From: Bacteroidota bacterium
GTDB taxonomy: Bacteria; Bacteroidota; Bacteroidia; Flavobacteriales; Flavobacteriaceae
Length of the DNA: 64,000 nucleotides
Reading direction: 5' to 3'
Assembly: GCA_020161455.1 (NCBI GenBank)
Contig: JAIUNZ010000004.1
Coordinates: 62,001 to 126,000, forward strand
The notes beneath the pieces were generated by a model, which did no database searches, was not told where the DNA came from, and saw only the letters and a program-made list of their open reading frames with translations. Below, piece by piece: positions 16,175 through 25,278 of this stretch. Within the stretch, counting starts at the first letter, position 1. Every line of letters starts with the position of its first letter. Both the position numbers and the translations under genes were made by a program.

Positions 16175-16612
16175 ATGAAAACAATTTCACGAAACCTGAT
16201 ATTACTTTTAGTGCTTGTAAGTTTTAACAGCTGTAGCGAATTATTGGATTGTATTGTAAGAACTGAACCTGTTTTACCTAATAAAACTTTAGAAATTGCA
16301 ACTGTTGGTAACAATTACAATCAATATATTATAGCCGAAGTTAAAAACGACTCTAATGATGATGCTTATTTTTATCATTTTAGTATCAATGGAGATTTGC
16401 CCGCTGGAATAAATTACAACATTAGCGACAGAAGAATAAGCTTTTATGGCGTTCCAACCAATCCTGGAACTTTTCGTTTTACTGTTCTACTAACCATTGA
16501 TTATCCAAATGATTCATATTATGAAGATAACGATGGTATTTTTATTGACGACAATCGAATTTGTTTTGGTGATAAAAGAACATCTAAAACGTATGAAATT
16601 AAAGTTCAATGA
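16175..16612 (+). CDS. Small Ig-like lipoprotein in the btu operon
   Basis: 145 residues with a lipoprotein signal ending FNSC (Cys20). The mature part resembles the bacterial He_PIG-type Ig module: GDLPAGINYNISDRRISFYG, then VPTNPGTFRFTVLLT, which is the typical 'LPAGL...G.P...G.Y.FTV' pattern. It starts 2 bases after the btuC stop and overlaps the btuD start by 4 bases (ATGA), so it is translationally coupled inside the transporter operon. Known BtuCDF systems have no such subunit. A role as an accessory corrinoid-handling or envelope-docking protein is a guess; only the operon membership is certain. Confidence 0.75.
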   Translation: MKTISRNLILLLVLVSFNSCSELLDCIVRTEPVLPNKTLEIATVGNNYNQYIIAEVKNDSNDDAYFYHFSINGDLPAGINYNISDRRISFYGVPTNPGTFRFTVLLTIDYPNDSYYEDNDGIFIDDNRICFGDKRTSKTYEIKVQ

Positions 16613-17400
16613 GTGTAAATTCAAATGAAATTTTAATTACTAAACAATTAGCAGTTGGCTATTCTTCCAAAAAGAGAGCCAATGTCATTGCGAATAGCAT
16701 TAATTTGACCTTACAAAAAGGAAAACTCATCACCTTAGTTGGCGCTAATGGTATTGGTAAATCTACTTTATTACGAACTTTAACCGGAATTCAAAAACCA
16801 CTTTCGGGCAACGTTTTTCTGGAAGATAAAAACATTCAATCTTTAGATGATTTGACTTTAGCCAAAAACTTAAGCTTGGTTTTAACCGAAAAATTACCTC
16901 CAAGTAATTTGACTGTTTTTGAATTGGTGGCACTTGGAAGACAACCTTATACCAATTGGTTAGGAAAACTTTCAGAAAATGACTTGAAGATTATAAATGA
17001 AGTTATTGCCATTACGCAAATTGAAGAGTTACTCGAAAAAAAGCATTTTGAAGTCAGTGATGGTCAGTTGCAAAAAGTAATGATTGCTCGTGCTTTGGCA
17101 CAAGATACGTCAATAATTATTTTAGACGAACCGACTACACATTTGGATTTATTGCACAAAGTATCGGTATTTAAACTCTTGAAAAAACTGTCACAAGAAA
17201 CCAATAAATGCATATTATTTTCAACACACGATATTGATTTAGCAATACAACTTAGCGACGAAATGATTGTGATGACGCAAGAAAAAGTGTATCAAGACCA
17301 ACCATGTAATTTGATTTCAAATGGAGTTTTTGAAACTTTATTTAAAGATGAAAAAATTTCGTTTGATGGAACAAAAGGGAAGTTTGTTATTTCAAATTAA
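16609..17400 (+). CDS. btuD: Cobalamin ABC transporter ATP-binding protein
   Basis: 263 residues with Walker A GANGIGKST (45-53), Q-loop region near 94, signature VSDGQLQK (149-156), Walker B IIILDEPTTHLD (169-180) and switch His in STHDIDLA. It powers transport by the BtuC-like permease encoded upstream. The signature deviates from LSGGQ: Leu to Val and the first Gly to Asp. FecE/BtuD relatives tolerate such changes, so activity is still likely. The 3' end overlaps the convergent trmL gene by 14 bases. The ATPase call is certain; substrate comes from the locus. Confidence 0.92.
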   Translation: MSVNSNEILITKQLAVGYSSKKRANVIANSINLTLQKGKLITLVGANGIGKSTLLRTLTGIQKPLSGNVFLEDKNIQSLDDLTLAKNLSLVLTEKLPPSNLTVFELVALGRQPYTNWLGKLSENDLKIINEVIAITQIEELLEKKHFEVSDGQLQKVMIARALAQDTSIIILDEPTTHLDLLHKVSVFKLLKKLSQETNKCILFSTHDIDLAIQLSDEMIVMTQEKVYQDQPCNLISNGVFETLFKDEKISFDGTKGKFVISN

Positions 17401-17839
17401 TTTGTCTTTTGGCTTCACCAACAACAAAAGCCACTGAATTAGCAATATTATAACTTCTAATCAAATTAGACATAGGAATCTTTAAATGATTTTCAAATTG
17501 GTCAAGCACTTCTTCTGATAAACCAATGCTTTCTTTACCAAAAACCAACCAATCGCCATCTTGAAATTCGGCTTCATAAATAGATTTATCAACACGTGAA
17601 CTCATCAAAAACACTCTTGATTTGTCTTTAATTTGAGCAATCCATTCATCTACATTTTGATATTCAGTCAAATCTAAATGCACCCAATAATCCAAACCTG
17701 AACGCTTTAAATTAGTATCGGTTATATGAAAGCCTAGTGGATGAATTAAGTGTAAACGACTTTCGGTGCCAACGCAAAGACGACCAATGTTTCCAGTATT
17801 ATTAGGGATTTCGGGTTGTACTAAAACGATGTTTAACAT
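17387..17839 (-). CDS. trmL: tRNA (cytidine(34)-2'-O)-methyltransferase
   Basis: A 150-residue SPOUT methyltransferase that 2'-O-methylates the wobble base of tRNA-Leu isoacceptors using SAM. The family motifs are all present: VQPEIPNNTGNIGRLC (7-22), GDWLVFGKESIGLSEEVL (93-110) and the knot segment IPMSNLIRSYNIANSVAFVV (116-135). The length is typical for TrmL. It overlaps the upstream pseudouridine synthase gene by 7 bases, so both RNA-modification genes are co-transcribed, and overlaps btuD at its 3' end. Confidence 0.93.
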   Translation of the reverse strand: MLNIVLVQPEIPNNTGNIGRLCVGTESRLHLIHPLGFHITDTNLKRSGLDYWVHLDLTEYQNVDEWIAQIKDKSRVFLMSSRVDKSIYEAEFQDGDWLVFGKESIGLSEEVLDQFENHLKIPMSNLIRSYNIANSVAFVVGEAKRQINLK

Positions 17840-18414
17840 TTGATTATTCGGTTATTTGAAAAACTAGCCACTTCTAGAACTTCACCAGCTTTAAGTTGCA
17901 AATGTATTGTTCCTACTCGAATTCTTACCAATCGTAAAGTAGGAAATCCAACAGCGGCTGTCATTTTTCTAACTTGACGAAATTTGCCTTCGGTTAAAGT
18001 AATCGAAACCCAAGAAGTCGGTCCGTGACGTTCATCGCGAATTCGTCTTCCTTCGCCAATACAATCAGGAAGTTGGTTGATGATTTTTGCTTCGCATTTT
18101 TTGGTTGTATATCGAATGCCTTTAAAACCAATTTCTACTCCATTTTTCAATTGTTCGATAGCTTTATTCGTAATAACACCATCTACTTGAGCGTAATATT
18201 CTTTTTCAACCGTTTTGCTTCTAACGATTTCACTCATCATTCCGTCGGTTGTCAACAATAACAAACCTTCCGAGTCTTCATCCAAACGACCAATTGCCAT
18301 TGTTCCTTCAGGAAAAGAATACAATTCACCAAGCAACTTTTTATGTCGCTTTTTTTCATAAATAAATTGACTCAAATAGCCGTGTGGTTTGTGAAATAGG
18401 AAATGGCGATGCAT
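17833..18414 (-). CDS. rluE: rRNA pseudouridine synthase, RsuA/RluE type
   Basis: 193 residues. The catalytic loop MAIGRLDEDSEGLLLLT (about 39-55) has the invariant Asp. KTVEKEYYAQVDG and LTEGKFRQVRKMTAAVGFPT followed by LRLVRIRVG are the other family blocks. There is no N-terminal S4 domain and the protein begins directly with FHKPHGYLSQF, which is the RluE layout (23S rRNA U2457) rather than RsuA or RluB. A minus-strand TATTTTTG -7 box (18438-18431) gives a very short leader. It is coupled to trmL. The family is certain; the precise target site is inferred. Confidence 0.87.
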   Translation of the reverse strand: MHRHFLFHKPHGYLSQFIYEKKRHKKLLGELYSFPEGTMAIGRLDEDSEGLLLLTTDGMMSEIVRSKTVEKEYYAQVDGVITNKAIEQLKNGVEIGFKGIRYTTKKCEAKIINQLPDCIGEGRRIRDERHGPTSWVSITLTEGKFRQVRKMTAAVGFPTLRLVRIRVGTIHLQLKAGEVLEVASFSNNRIIKC

Positions 18415-18498
18415 GAATAATTATTTGCAACAAAAATACAATTTTGAAATCCTACATTTCAATTTAATGTTTAAATTTACAAAAATCATAATTTTAGT

Positions 18499-19863
18499 AT
18501 GTCAGATTCATTATTCATCATTATTGCTTTCATTATTGCGCTTACTATTGGAATTTATTTAGGAAAAATGCTTTTTTCTGCCAATTCTAAATCAGAAAAA
18601 GCATCATTAGAAGAAAAAACAAACGGTTTATTATCGCAAATCAATCAGTTGAAAGAGCAGTTTCAAAATGAACGTAACCAATTTGAAAAGCAATTGTTTG
18701 CATTAAATGCAGAAAAAGAAACTATCCGCAGTGAAAAAGAAGCCTTTGCTATTCAATTGTCTAAAAAAGAAACTGATTTTGAAAATCTTTGGGAACGAAA
18801 TAAAGAACAAAAAGAAGAAGTAGAAAAATTGCAGGAGAAATTCACCAAAGAATTTGAAAATTTAGCCAATAAAATACTAGAAGAAAAAACTTCAAAGTTT
18901 ACCGAACAAAACAAAGAAAACCTCAAGAATATTTTATCGCCATTGCAAGATAAAATTCAACTTTTTGAAAAGAAAGTAGAAGACACGCACAAAGAAAGTA
19001 TTGATTATCACGCTGCTTTACGTCAACAAATACTTGGTTTGCGTGAAATGAACGAACAAATGAGCAAAGAAACGTTGAATTTAACCAAAGCATTGAAAGG
19101 CGACAGCAAAATGCAAGGAAATTGGGGCGAATTGATTTTGGAACGCGTTTTAGAAAAATCAGGATTAGAAAAAGGTCGTGAATACGAAGTGCAACAGAGT
19201 TTTACTACCGAAGATGGAAGCCGAGTTTTTCCTGATGTTGTCATCAATCTTCCGGATGGAAAGAAAATGGTGGTCGATTCAAAAGTGTCTTTAACCGCTT
19301 ATGAAAAATATGTAAACGAAAGTGATGATGATGAAAAAGGAACACATTTAAAAGAACATATCAACTCCATAAAACGTCACGTAGAACAATTAGGTAACAA
19401 AAACTACCATGATTTATATCAAATGGAAAGTCCTGATTTTGTATTGCTTTTTATACCAATAGAATCGGCTTTTGCATTAGCATTGAATGAAGACAATTCT
19501 TTATACAATAAAGCTTTTGAAAAGAATATTGTAATCGTCACACCTTCTACACTTTTAGCAACTTTGCGAACTATTGATAGCATGTGGACGAATCAAAAAC
19601 AACAAGAAAATGCTTTGGAGATTGCACGTCAAGCAGGAGCATTGTATGACAAGTTTGAAGGTTTTGTTAGCGATTTGGTGAAAATTGGAAAAAAAATGGA
19701 CGAAGCCAAAACTGAATATCAAGGCGCAATGAACAAACTTGTAGATGGAAAAGGAAACTTGATAACGAGTGTTGAGAAATTGAAGAAAATGGGTGCCAAA
19801 GCGAAAAAAGCATTACCTGAAAACATACTAATTAGAGCCGAAAAAGATGAACAAGAACTTTAA
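18499..19863 (+). CDS. rmuC: DNA recombination protein RmuC
   Basis: 454 residues. One N-terminal membrane helix (about 4-21) is followed by a long coiled coil (35-150), then the RmuC core with its nuclease-like block: MQGNWGELILERVLEKSGLE, YEVQQSF, VFPDVVINLPDGKKMVVDSK, VSLTAYEKYV and ESPDFVLLFIPIESAFALAL. In E. coli RmuC limits inversions at short inverted repeats. The order membrane anchor, coil, PD-(D/E)XK-like domain is standard, as is the length. It overlaps the following thioesterase gene by 17 bases. Confidence 0.93.
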   Translation: MSDSLFIIIAFIIALTIGIYLGKMLFSANSKSEKASLEEKTNGLLSQINQLKEQFQNERNQFEKQLFALNAEKETIRSEKEAFAIQLSKKETDFENLWERNKEQKEEVEKLQEKFTKEFENLANKILEEKTSKFTEQNKENLKNILSPLQDKIQLFEKKVEDTHKESIDYHAALRQQILGLREMNEQMSKETLNLTKALKGDSKMQGNWGELILERVLEKSGLEKGREYEVQQSFTTEDGSRVFPDVVINLPDGKKMVVDSKVSLTAYEKYVNESDDDEKGTHLKEHINSIKRHVEQLGNKNYHDLYQMESPDFVLLFIPIESAFALALNEDNSLYNKAFEKNIVIVTPSTLLATLRTIDSMWTNQKQQENALEIARQAGALYDKFEGFVSDLVKIGKKMDEAKTEYQGAMNKLVDGKGNLITSVEKLKKMGAKAKKALPENILIRAEKDEQEL

Positions 19864-20398
19864 AACTGTTGCAGAATCGCAAGTAACTCTATCGATGTTG
19901 ATGTTGCCTTCCCATTCCAACTTTAGTGGAAAAATTCATGGAGGTTTTATATTGTCGCTTTTAGATCAAATAGCTTTTGCAAGTGCTTCAAAATTTTCGG
20001 GCAATTATTGCGTCACTGCTTCGGTAGATACTGTTGACTTTTTAGACCCAATTGAAGTTGGAGAATTAGTCTCTCTAAAAGCAAGTGTCAATTTTGTTGG
20101 AAGAACATCAATGATTGTAGGCATTCGTGTAGAAGCTGAAAATATTCAATCTGGAAAAGTAAAGCATTGTAATTCAAGTTATTTTACCATGGTTGCCAAA
20201 GATGATGCCGGTAAACCAACCCAAATTCCAGGATTACTTATTAAATCAAAACAAGAATACAGACGTTTTTTAAACGCTTTAAACCGCAAGAAAAAGCAAA
20301 AAGAAATAGATGATTACAAAGTACCGATTGATTATAACTCAGAACATCTGAAAAAAGAATTAAGTCAATACAATATTAGAATTGAAAATTTTATTTGA
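19847..20398 (+). CDS. Acyl-CoA thioesterase (hotdog fold)
   Basis: 183 residues with one hotdog domain. The active-site stretch is SNFSGKIHGGFILSLLDQIA (24-43), where GKIHGG and the Asp/Glu-bearing helix are characteristic of YciA/BACH-type acyl-CoA hydrolases. VDTVDFLDPIEVGELV and VNFVGRTSMIVGIRVEAE follow. The C-terminal 50 residues are Lys-rich (LNRKKKQKEI). It cleaves acyl-CoA to free acid and CoA in the cytoplasm. The start codon lies inside the end of rmuC, implying co-transcription. Chain-length preference cannot be told. Confidence 0.88.
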   Translation: MNKNFKTVAESQVTLSMLMLPSHSNFSGKIHGGFILSLLDQIAFASASKFSGNYCVTASVDTVDFLDPIEVGELVSLKASVNFVGRTSMIVGIRVEAENIQSGKVKHCNSSYFTMVAKDDAGKPTQIPGLLIKSKQEYRRFLNALNRKKKQKEIDDYKVPIDYNSEHLKKELSQYNIRIENFI

Positions 20399-20450
20399 TT
20401 CAGTATTTCATAAGTTTTTAAGTATAAAATTGTCATATATGCAACTGATG

Positions 20451-20480
20451 TTTGATTTTTGATTTTTTTGTTTATATTTG
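20451..20480 (+). promoter_or_regulatory. Promoter of the first cytochrome/UnbV module
   Basis: TTTG (20451-20454), 18 bases, then TATATTTG (20473-20480): a full match to the Bacteroidota -33/-7 consensus. The first ATG of the cytochrome gene follows 21 bases later. Confidence 0.75.
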
Positions 20481-20501
20481 GAATACTTTTTAAAAAATAC
20501 A

Positions 20502-21920
20502 ATGAAGAAAATTTACTGTCTATTTATTGCCTTGTCAGCTCTTATTATTACTTTCTATGCTTGTTCAGACGATAACAATTACACTCCAATCAATACTTAT
20601 CCAATTGCAACTGATGATACGGTTTCAAATAATTTAATAAATCCAGTTGTAATAGATGTATTATTAAATGATACTACTGGAGATGTTCCTGTTGCTTCAA
20701 CTGTTTCTATAATTGGAGGAACAGACACCAATTCAAACGGAACTTTAGATAATTTAGTAGTTCCAAGTGAAGGGACTTGGTCTGTTAATGCAACTTCTGG
20801 AATGATAACTTTTACACCAGTACCAAACTATGTTGGAAACCCATCCCCAATTTCATATACCGTAAAAAACGCTCAAGGAAATGCTTCCAACGAAGCTACA
20901 GTAACTATAAATGCTACACCAATTGTAAGTGCAGATATAGAAAATATTCCATACGCCAATTTATCGGAGTATCATTTTTTTGTTGGAAATATCGCCAATC
21001 AAATTCCTTCATTAAATGTAATTCCTTATGCACCTGCGAGTACTTTGTTTACTGATTATGCTCAGAAAAAAAGATTTATTTGGATGCCTAATGGAGAAAC
21101 GGCTACTTATGTAAACGATTATACCATATTAAATTTTCCAGTTGGAACTGTCTTGCTTAAAACGTTTTATTATACTACTATTCAGCCAGGAAATACAACC
21201 ATGTTGATTGAAACCAGAGTAATGGTTAGAAAAAGCGATGGTTGGAAATTTTATGAATATTTATGGAACGATGCACAAACAGATGCAAGCTTAGTAACAA
21301 CTGAGGATTTTGCAAATGGAAGTTTTAAATCCATTACTTTTTCAAAACCGAACAACGACATAGTAAATACAAATTATAGAATTCCATCAGACGGTGAGTG
21401 CTTAGCGTGTCACAAAATTAATGAAGTGCCTACGCCAATTGCTGTAAAACCTCAAAATCTTAATTTTAATTACGACTATACTACAGGAAGTATGAATCAA
21501 TTGCAAAAACTAGTTACCCAAGGTTATCTTGATACCTATCCTTCAAATATTGTTTCAACGGTCGATTATCATGACACTTCACAACCATTAGGTTTGAGAG
21601 TACGTTCTTATTTAGATGCTAATTGTGCACATTGTCATCAAGATCAAGGACGATGTGATTATAGAAACATCCGTTTAACATTTAGACAATCAAGTGAAGA
21701 TGCAAACATAGGAATTTGTTTAACCGCTGATGAAGAAGTAAGTCCAACATTACAAAAAATAATTTCTCCAGGAAACTATACCAAATCAATTATGCATTTT
21801 AGAATGAGTTCTAACGAAGAAAGTGAAAGAATGCCTTTATTAGGAAGAACTATTGTGCATGATGAAGGTGTAGCACTTTTGGAACAATGGATTAACTCCT
21901 TAAATCAATCTTGTGATTAA
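20502..21920 (+). CDS. Diheme c-type cytochrome lipoprotein with Ig-like domain (copy 1)
   Basis: 472 residues from the ATG at 20502; an in-frame TTG upstream lies in the promoter and is not the start. The lipobox FYAC gives Cys21. Residues 40-145 form a cadherin/Ig-like beta domain (VIDVLLNDTTGD, ITFTPVPNYVG, ISYTVKNAQGN). The rest resembles the SO2930/HNE_0200 family of diheme cytochromes, with two heme sites CLACH (300-304) and CAHCH (375-379) followed by RCDYRN. A late Met in RMPLLGRT may be an axial ligand. It would be an extracytoplasmic electron carrier. It precedes a secreted FG-GAP/UnbV protein, and the pair is repeated downstream. Heme sites are certain; partner and substrate are unknown. 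Confidence 0.83.
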   Translation: MKKIYCLFIALSALIITFYACSDDNNYTPINTYPIATDDTVSNNLINPVVIDVLLNDTTGDVPVASTVSIIGGTDTNSNGTLDNLVVPSEGTWSVNATSGMITFTPVPNYVGNPSPISYTVKNAQGNASNEATVTINATPIVSADIENIPYANLSEYHFFVGNIANQIPSLNVIPYAPASTLFTDYAQKKRFIWMPNGETATYVNDYTILNFPVGTVLLKTFYYTTIQPGNTTMLIETRVMVRKSDGWKFYEYLWNDAQTDASLVTTEDFANGSFKSITFSKPNNDIVNTNYRIPSDGECLACHKINEVPTPIAVKPQNLNFNYDYTTGSMNQLQKLVTQGYLDTYPSNIVSTVDYHDTSQPLGLRVRSYLDANCAHCHQDQGRCDYRNIRLTFRQSSEDANIGICLTADEEVSPTLQKIISPGNYTKSIMHFRMSSNEESERMPLLGRTIVHDEGVALLEQWINSLNQSCD

Positions 21921-21956
21921 TTTAGATACTATCAATACAATATTAAAAACCAATTT

Positions 21957-23999
21957 ATGAAAAAAACAATACTTCTTTTAATTTTATTCTTCAGCACTTC
22001 AATGATAGTGGCACAATCGGATTGTGCCAGCGCAATAGCTGTTGCTTTAAACTCAACTACGACTGCGCCTCCATTTACCAATGAAAATGGAACTGTGCCA
22101 CCTCTTTTGTGTGGATTGACAAATGGGAATAATGGTGTTCCCACAAAAGGGAAATGGTATAAATACACTCCAACCGAAAATTTAAACATTACTGTTTCAA
22201 CTGTACTACCTCAAAATAACAATCCCGATACTAGATTATTTATATATTCCGGAACGTGCAACAGTTTAGTTTGTGTTGGCGCCAACGATGATTTTCCTGG
22301 CGGAGTAACATCAAAAGTATCTTTTTCTGCAACCAGTGGAGTTACATATTATATAGCATTTGATAACAGATATAGCCAAAGTGGTTTTGATTTTACAGTA
22401 ATGGAATCTGCTCCACCACCCGTGGACAGACTTTCCTTTACTTCAACACCAGTGGCAGGAATTGCAGGAACATATAACAATTGTATAGTAGATATGAATG
22501 GTGATTATCTTGATGATATAGTATCAGCAGTTAATACAAACCAACTTGTCATTTCATACCAACTAGCCAACGGAAACTTTGCAACATCTACTTTTCCATT
22601 AATTAATACAGTTGTTTCTCCATCTTGGAGTATAGCAGCAGGCGATTTTGATAATAATGGTTTTAATGATTTAATGTATGGTTCGGGTAGTGGCGTTACC
22701 TTCTTAAAAGCAAATAACGATGGCTCAGCATACACAACCGATAGAAAAACACAATCTTTTTTAGTGCAAAGAACAAATTTTATAGACATTAATAATGATG
22801 GTTTGTTAGATGCTTTTGCATGTGACGATAATGCTCCAAACCGATTATACATAAATGATGGTGTAAATTTAAATCATACACAAGGTGGTATTGGTGATTT
22901 TGCATCGGGTGGAAATTATGCAACCAATTGGTTTGATTTTGATAATGATGGAGATTTAGATGTTTACATTGCAAAATGTGGTCAAGGTGGTTCTGGAGTA
23001 GGAGGAAATATTGACCAATTGTATAGAAATAATGGTGACGGAACATATACCAACATTGCTGCTGAAGCAAATATGGCAAACCCTGAACAAACATGGTCTG
23101 GTGCTGTTGGCGATTTCAATAATGATGGATGGATGGACGTTATAGTCGGAGTAAATTCATTATCCGATGGACATACAAATGTTAAAAGAAATAATGGTGA
23201 TGGTACGTTTACTAGTGTTACAACTGGTTCTGGATACGATCTTGTTTCTTCAACGGGAAGAGAATACATTGCACAAGATTTTGACAATGATGGTTTTTTG
23301 GATGTATTAGGTGCTGGAAGTACAATCATGTTTGGTGATGGAAATTTTCATTTTACACCAAACCCAAACACCTATCCATTATCAGCAGTTGATAGACCTG
23401 TTGGCGACTTGAATAATGATGGGTTTTTAGATATTCAAAATGGTAATAATGTTCTTTTTAACAATGGAAATTCTAATAATTGGATAAATGTAAACTTGAG
23501 AGGTATTCAAAGTAATAGAAACGGAATTGGCGCAAGAGTTGAAATTTATGGTGCATGGGGAAAACAAATTAGAGATGTTCAAAGTGGTACTGGTTTTCAA
23601 AACATGAGCACAATAACCGCTCATTTTGGAATTGGTCAAGAAACAGAAATTACTCAAATAATTATAAAATGGCCGTCGGGAACTGTTGATACCATTCAAA
23701 ACCCTACTAGCAACCAGTCGTTATTAGTAGTTGAAGGCTCTACACTAGCAATAGCCGATTTTAATAGTGCTGCCTTTAGTTTATACCCAAACCCAGCTAA
23801 GAAAATTTTAAATATAAATTCTAAAAATGGCGTTGCTTTCAAATCAGTAACAATATTTGATTTAAGTGGAAGAATTGTTCTTAAATCTGCTATCGAAAAT
23901 GCAACTGTTAATGTTCAAACTTTAGCATCGGGAACCTATATTGCCTTGTTGCTTGATGAAAATGGAAAAAATTATTCCAGCAAATTTATAAAAGAATAG
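21957..23999 (+). CDS. Secreted FG-GAP/ASPIC-UnbV protein with T9SS tail (copy 1)
   Basis: 680 residues with a signal peptide (1-19). A beta domain (about 20-145, CASAIAVALNSTT to DFTVMES) precedes a beta-propeller with at least seven calcium-type repeats (DMNGDYLDD, DFDNNGFND, DINNDGLLD, DFDNDGDLD, DFNNDGWMD, DFDNDGFLD, DLNNDGFLD). An ASPIC/UnbV domain follows (IGARVEIYGAWGKQIRDVQS, HFGIG, IIKWPSGTVD). The C-terminal sorting domain starts FSLYPNPAKK and ends in GTYIALLLDENG. It is thus a type IX-secreted surface protein. It begins 36 bases after a diheme cytochrome gene and ends at a terminator. UnbV proteins are common but poorly understood. Confidence 0.9.
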   Translation: MKKTILLLILFFSTSMIVAQSDCASAIAVALNSTTTAPPFTNENGTVPPLLCGLTNGNNGVPTKGKWYKYTPTENLNITVSTVLPQNNNPDTRLFIYSGTCNSLVCVGANDDFPGGVTSKVSFSATSGVTYYIAFDNRYSQSGFDFTVMESAPPPVDRLSFTSTPVAGIAGTYNNCIVDMNGDYLDDIVSAVNTNQLVISYQLANGNFATSTFPLINTVVSPSWSIAAGDFDNNGFNDLMYGSGSGVTFLKANNDGSAYTTDRKTQSFLVQRTNFIDINNDGLLDAFACDDNAPNRLYINDGVNLNHTQGGIGDFASGGNYATNWFDFDNDGDLDVYIAKCGQGGSGVGGNIDQLYRNNGDGTYTNIAAEANMANPEQTWSGAVGDFNNDGWMDVIVGVNSLSDGHTNVKRNNGDGTFTSVTTGSGYDLVSSTGREYIAQDFDNDGFLDVLGAGSTIMFGDGNFHFTPNPNTYPLSAVDRPVGDLNNDGFLDIQNGNNVLFNNGNSNNWINVNLRGIQSNRNGIGARVEIYGAWGKQIRDVQSGTGFQNMSTITAHFGIGQETEITQIIIKWPSGTVDTIQNPTSNQSLLVVEGSTLAIADFNSAAFSLYPNPAKKILNINSKNGVAFKSVTIFDLSGRIVLKSAIENATVNVQTLASGTYIALLLDENGKNYSSKFIKE

Positions 24000-24019
24000 T
24001 AAAATCCAAGTATAAATTT

Positions 24020-24053
24020 AAGCTCTGTAAAAACTTACAGGGCTTTTTTTTTA
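24020..24053 (+). terminator. Terminator of module 1
   Basis: AAGCTCTGTAA (24020-24030) pairs with TTACAGGGCTT (24035-24045), one G-T pair, followed by nine T. It separates the two cytochrome/UnbV modules. Confidence 0.85.
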
Positions 24054-24130
24054 GTGATTGATTCAACTTAAAAGAATAATTTTTAACTACTTAAAAAATA
24101 TTTTATTATATTTGAGTTTATTTTTTGCCA

Positions 24131-25258
24131 ATGAAAAGAAATTACTTATTGCTTTTATCGGTGTTTTTTAGTTTCCTATTCTCGTGTTCCAAAAGCGATG
24201 ACGGAGAGGAATACGTTCCTGTTTCACCCGTTACAGTTGATTTGTCTCAAGTTCCCTATCCAAAATTATCCGATTACAAATTTTTTGAAGGCGATTTAAA
24301 AAATTTATCACCATCTTTAAACGTTTTACCCTACAAACCTGCAAGCTCTCTTTTTAGCGATTATGCTCATAAAAAAAGATTTGTTTGGATGCCAACTGGT
24401 AACAAGGCTACTTTCAATGGAGATGAAAATGCTTTAGAGTTGCCCGTTGGAGCTGCTTTGATTAAAAATTTTTTCTATGAAAATGTACAACCAAGCAATG
24501 ATACAAAAATCATCGAAACAAGGTTGATGATAAGAAAAACAACAGGATGGATTTTTGCAAATTATGTTTGGAATGAAGAACAAACAGAAGCTTATTTTGA
24601 TTTGAACGGAAGTACTGTTCCAATAGTATGGAAAGATGAAAACAATCAGATTAAAACAGTAGCTTATAGAATTCCTAATGAAGTACAATGCATCACTTGC
24701 CACAAAGCAAGAGCTACAGTTAATGGTGAATCAGTTACCGTTTATACTCCAATCGGCATCAAACCTCAAAATCTAAATTTTAATTATGATTTTGAAAATG
24801 AATCTAAAAATCAACTTTTAAAATGGAGAGAACAAGGTTATTTAGAAAGTGATTTTAATTTGCCAAGTGACGAAAATACTACTATTGATTATGAAGACAC
24901 TTCTAAATCAATTGAACTCAGAGCACGCTCTTATGTCGATATTAATTGTTCACATTGTCATCAAAACGACAGACATTGCGATTATAGACCTATGCGCTTT
25001 GCTTTTTATGAAACAGGAAATGCAACAAATGGACTGACCAATATGGGTGTTTGTGTAAATACTAGCGATATTCAGGATTTTCCAGTACAATTAGACAAAG
25101 TGGTAACACCGCAAGATATTAATAGATCAATGTTGTTCTACCGTATTAATACAACAAATGAAAGCTACAGAATGCCATTGCACGGTAGAACATTAATACA
25201 CACTGAAGGTGTTTTACTTATAAAAGATTGGATAAACTCATTACATAATTGTGAATAA
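24131..25258 (+). CDS. Diheme c-type cytochrome lipoprotein (copy 2)
   Basis: 375 residues from the ATG at 24131; an earlier in-frame TTG is unlikely. The lipobox LFSC gives Cys18. It aligns along its length with the second half of the protein at 20502: YPKLSDYKFFEGDL, ASSLFSDYAHKKRFVWMP, heme sites CITCH (187-191) and CSHCH (273-277), HCDYRPMRF and RMPLHGRTLIHTEGV. It lacks the Ig-like domain of copy 1. A TATATTTG -7 box (24107-24114) lies just upstream. It precedes the second UnbV gene by 20 bases. The same SO2930-like family assignment applies; electron partners are unknown. Confidence 0.83.
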   Translation: MKRNYLLLLSVFFSFLFSCSKSDDGEEYVPVSPVTVDLSQVPYPKLSDYKFFEGDLKNLSPSLNVLPYKPASSLFSDYAHKKRFVWMPTGNKATFNGDENALELPVGAALIKNFFYENVQPSNDTKIIETRLMIRKTTGWIFANYVWNEEQTEAYFDLNGSTVPIVWKDENNQIKTVAYRIPNEVQCITCHKARATVNGESVTVYTPIGIKPQNLNFNYDFENESKNQLLKWREQGYLESDFNLPSDENTTIDYEDTSKSIELRARSYVDINCSHCHQNDRHCDYRPMRFAFYETGNATNGLTNMGVCVNTSDIQDFPVQLDKVVTPQDINRSMLFYRINTTNESYRMPLHGRTLIHTEGVLLIKDWINSLHNCE

Positions 25259-25278
25259 AATTAATTAACCAAAAAACT

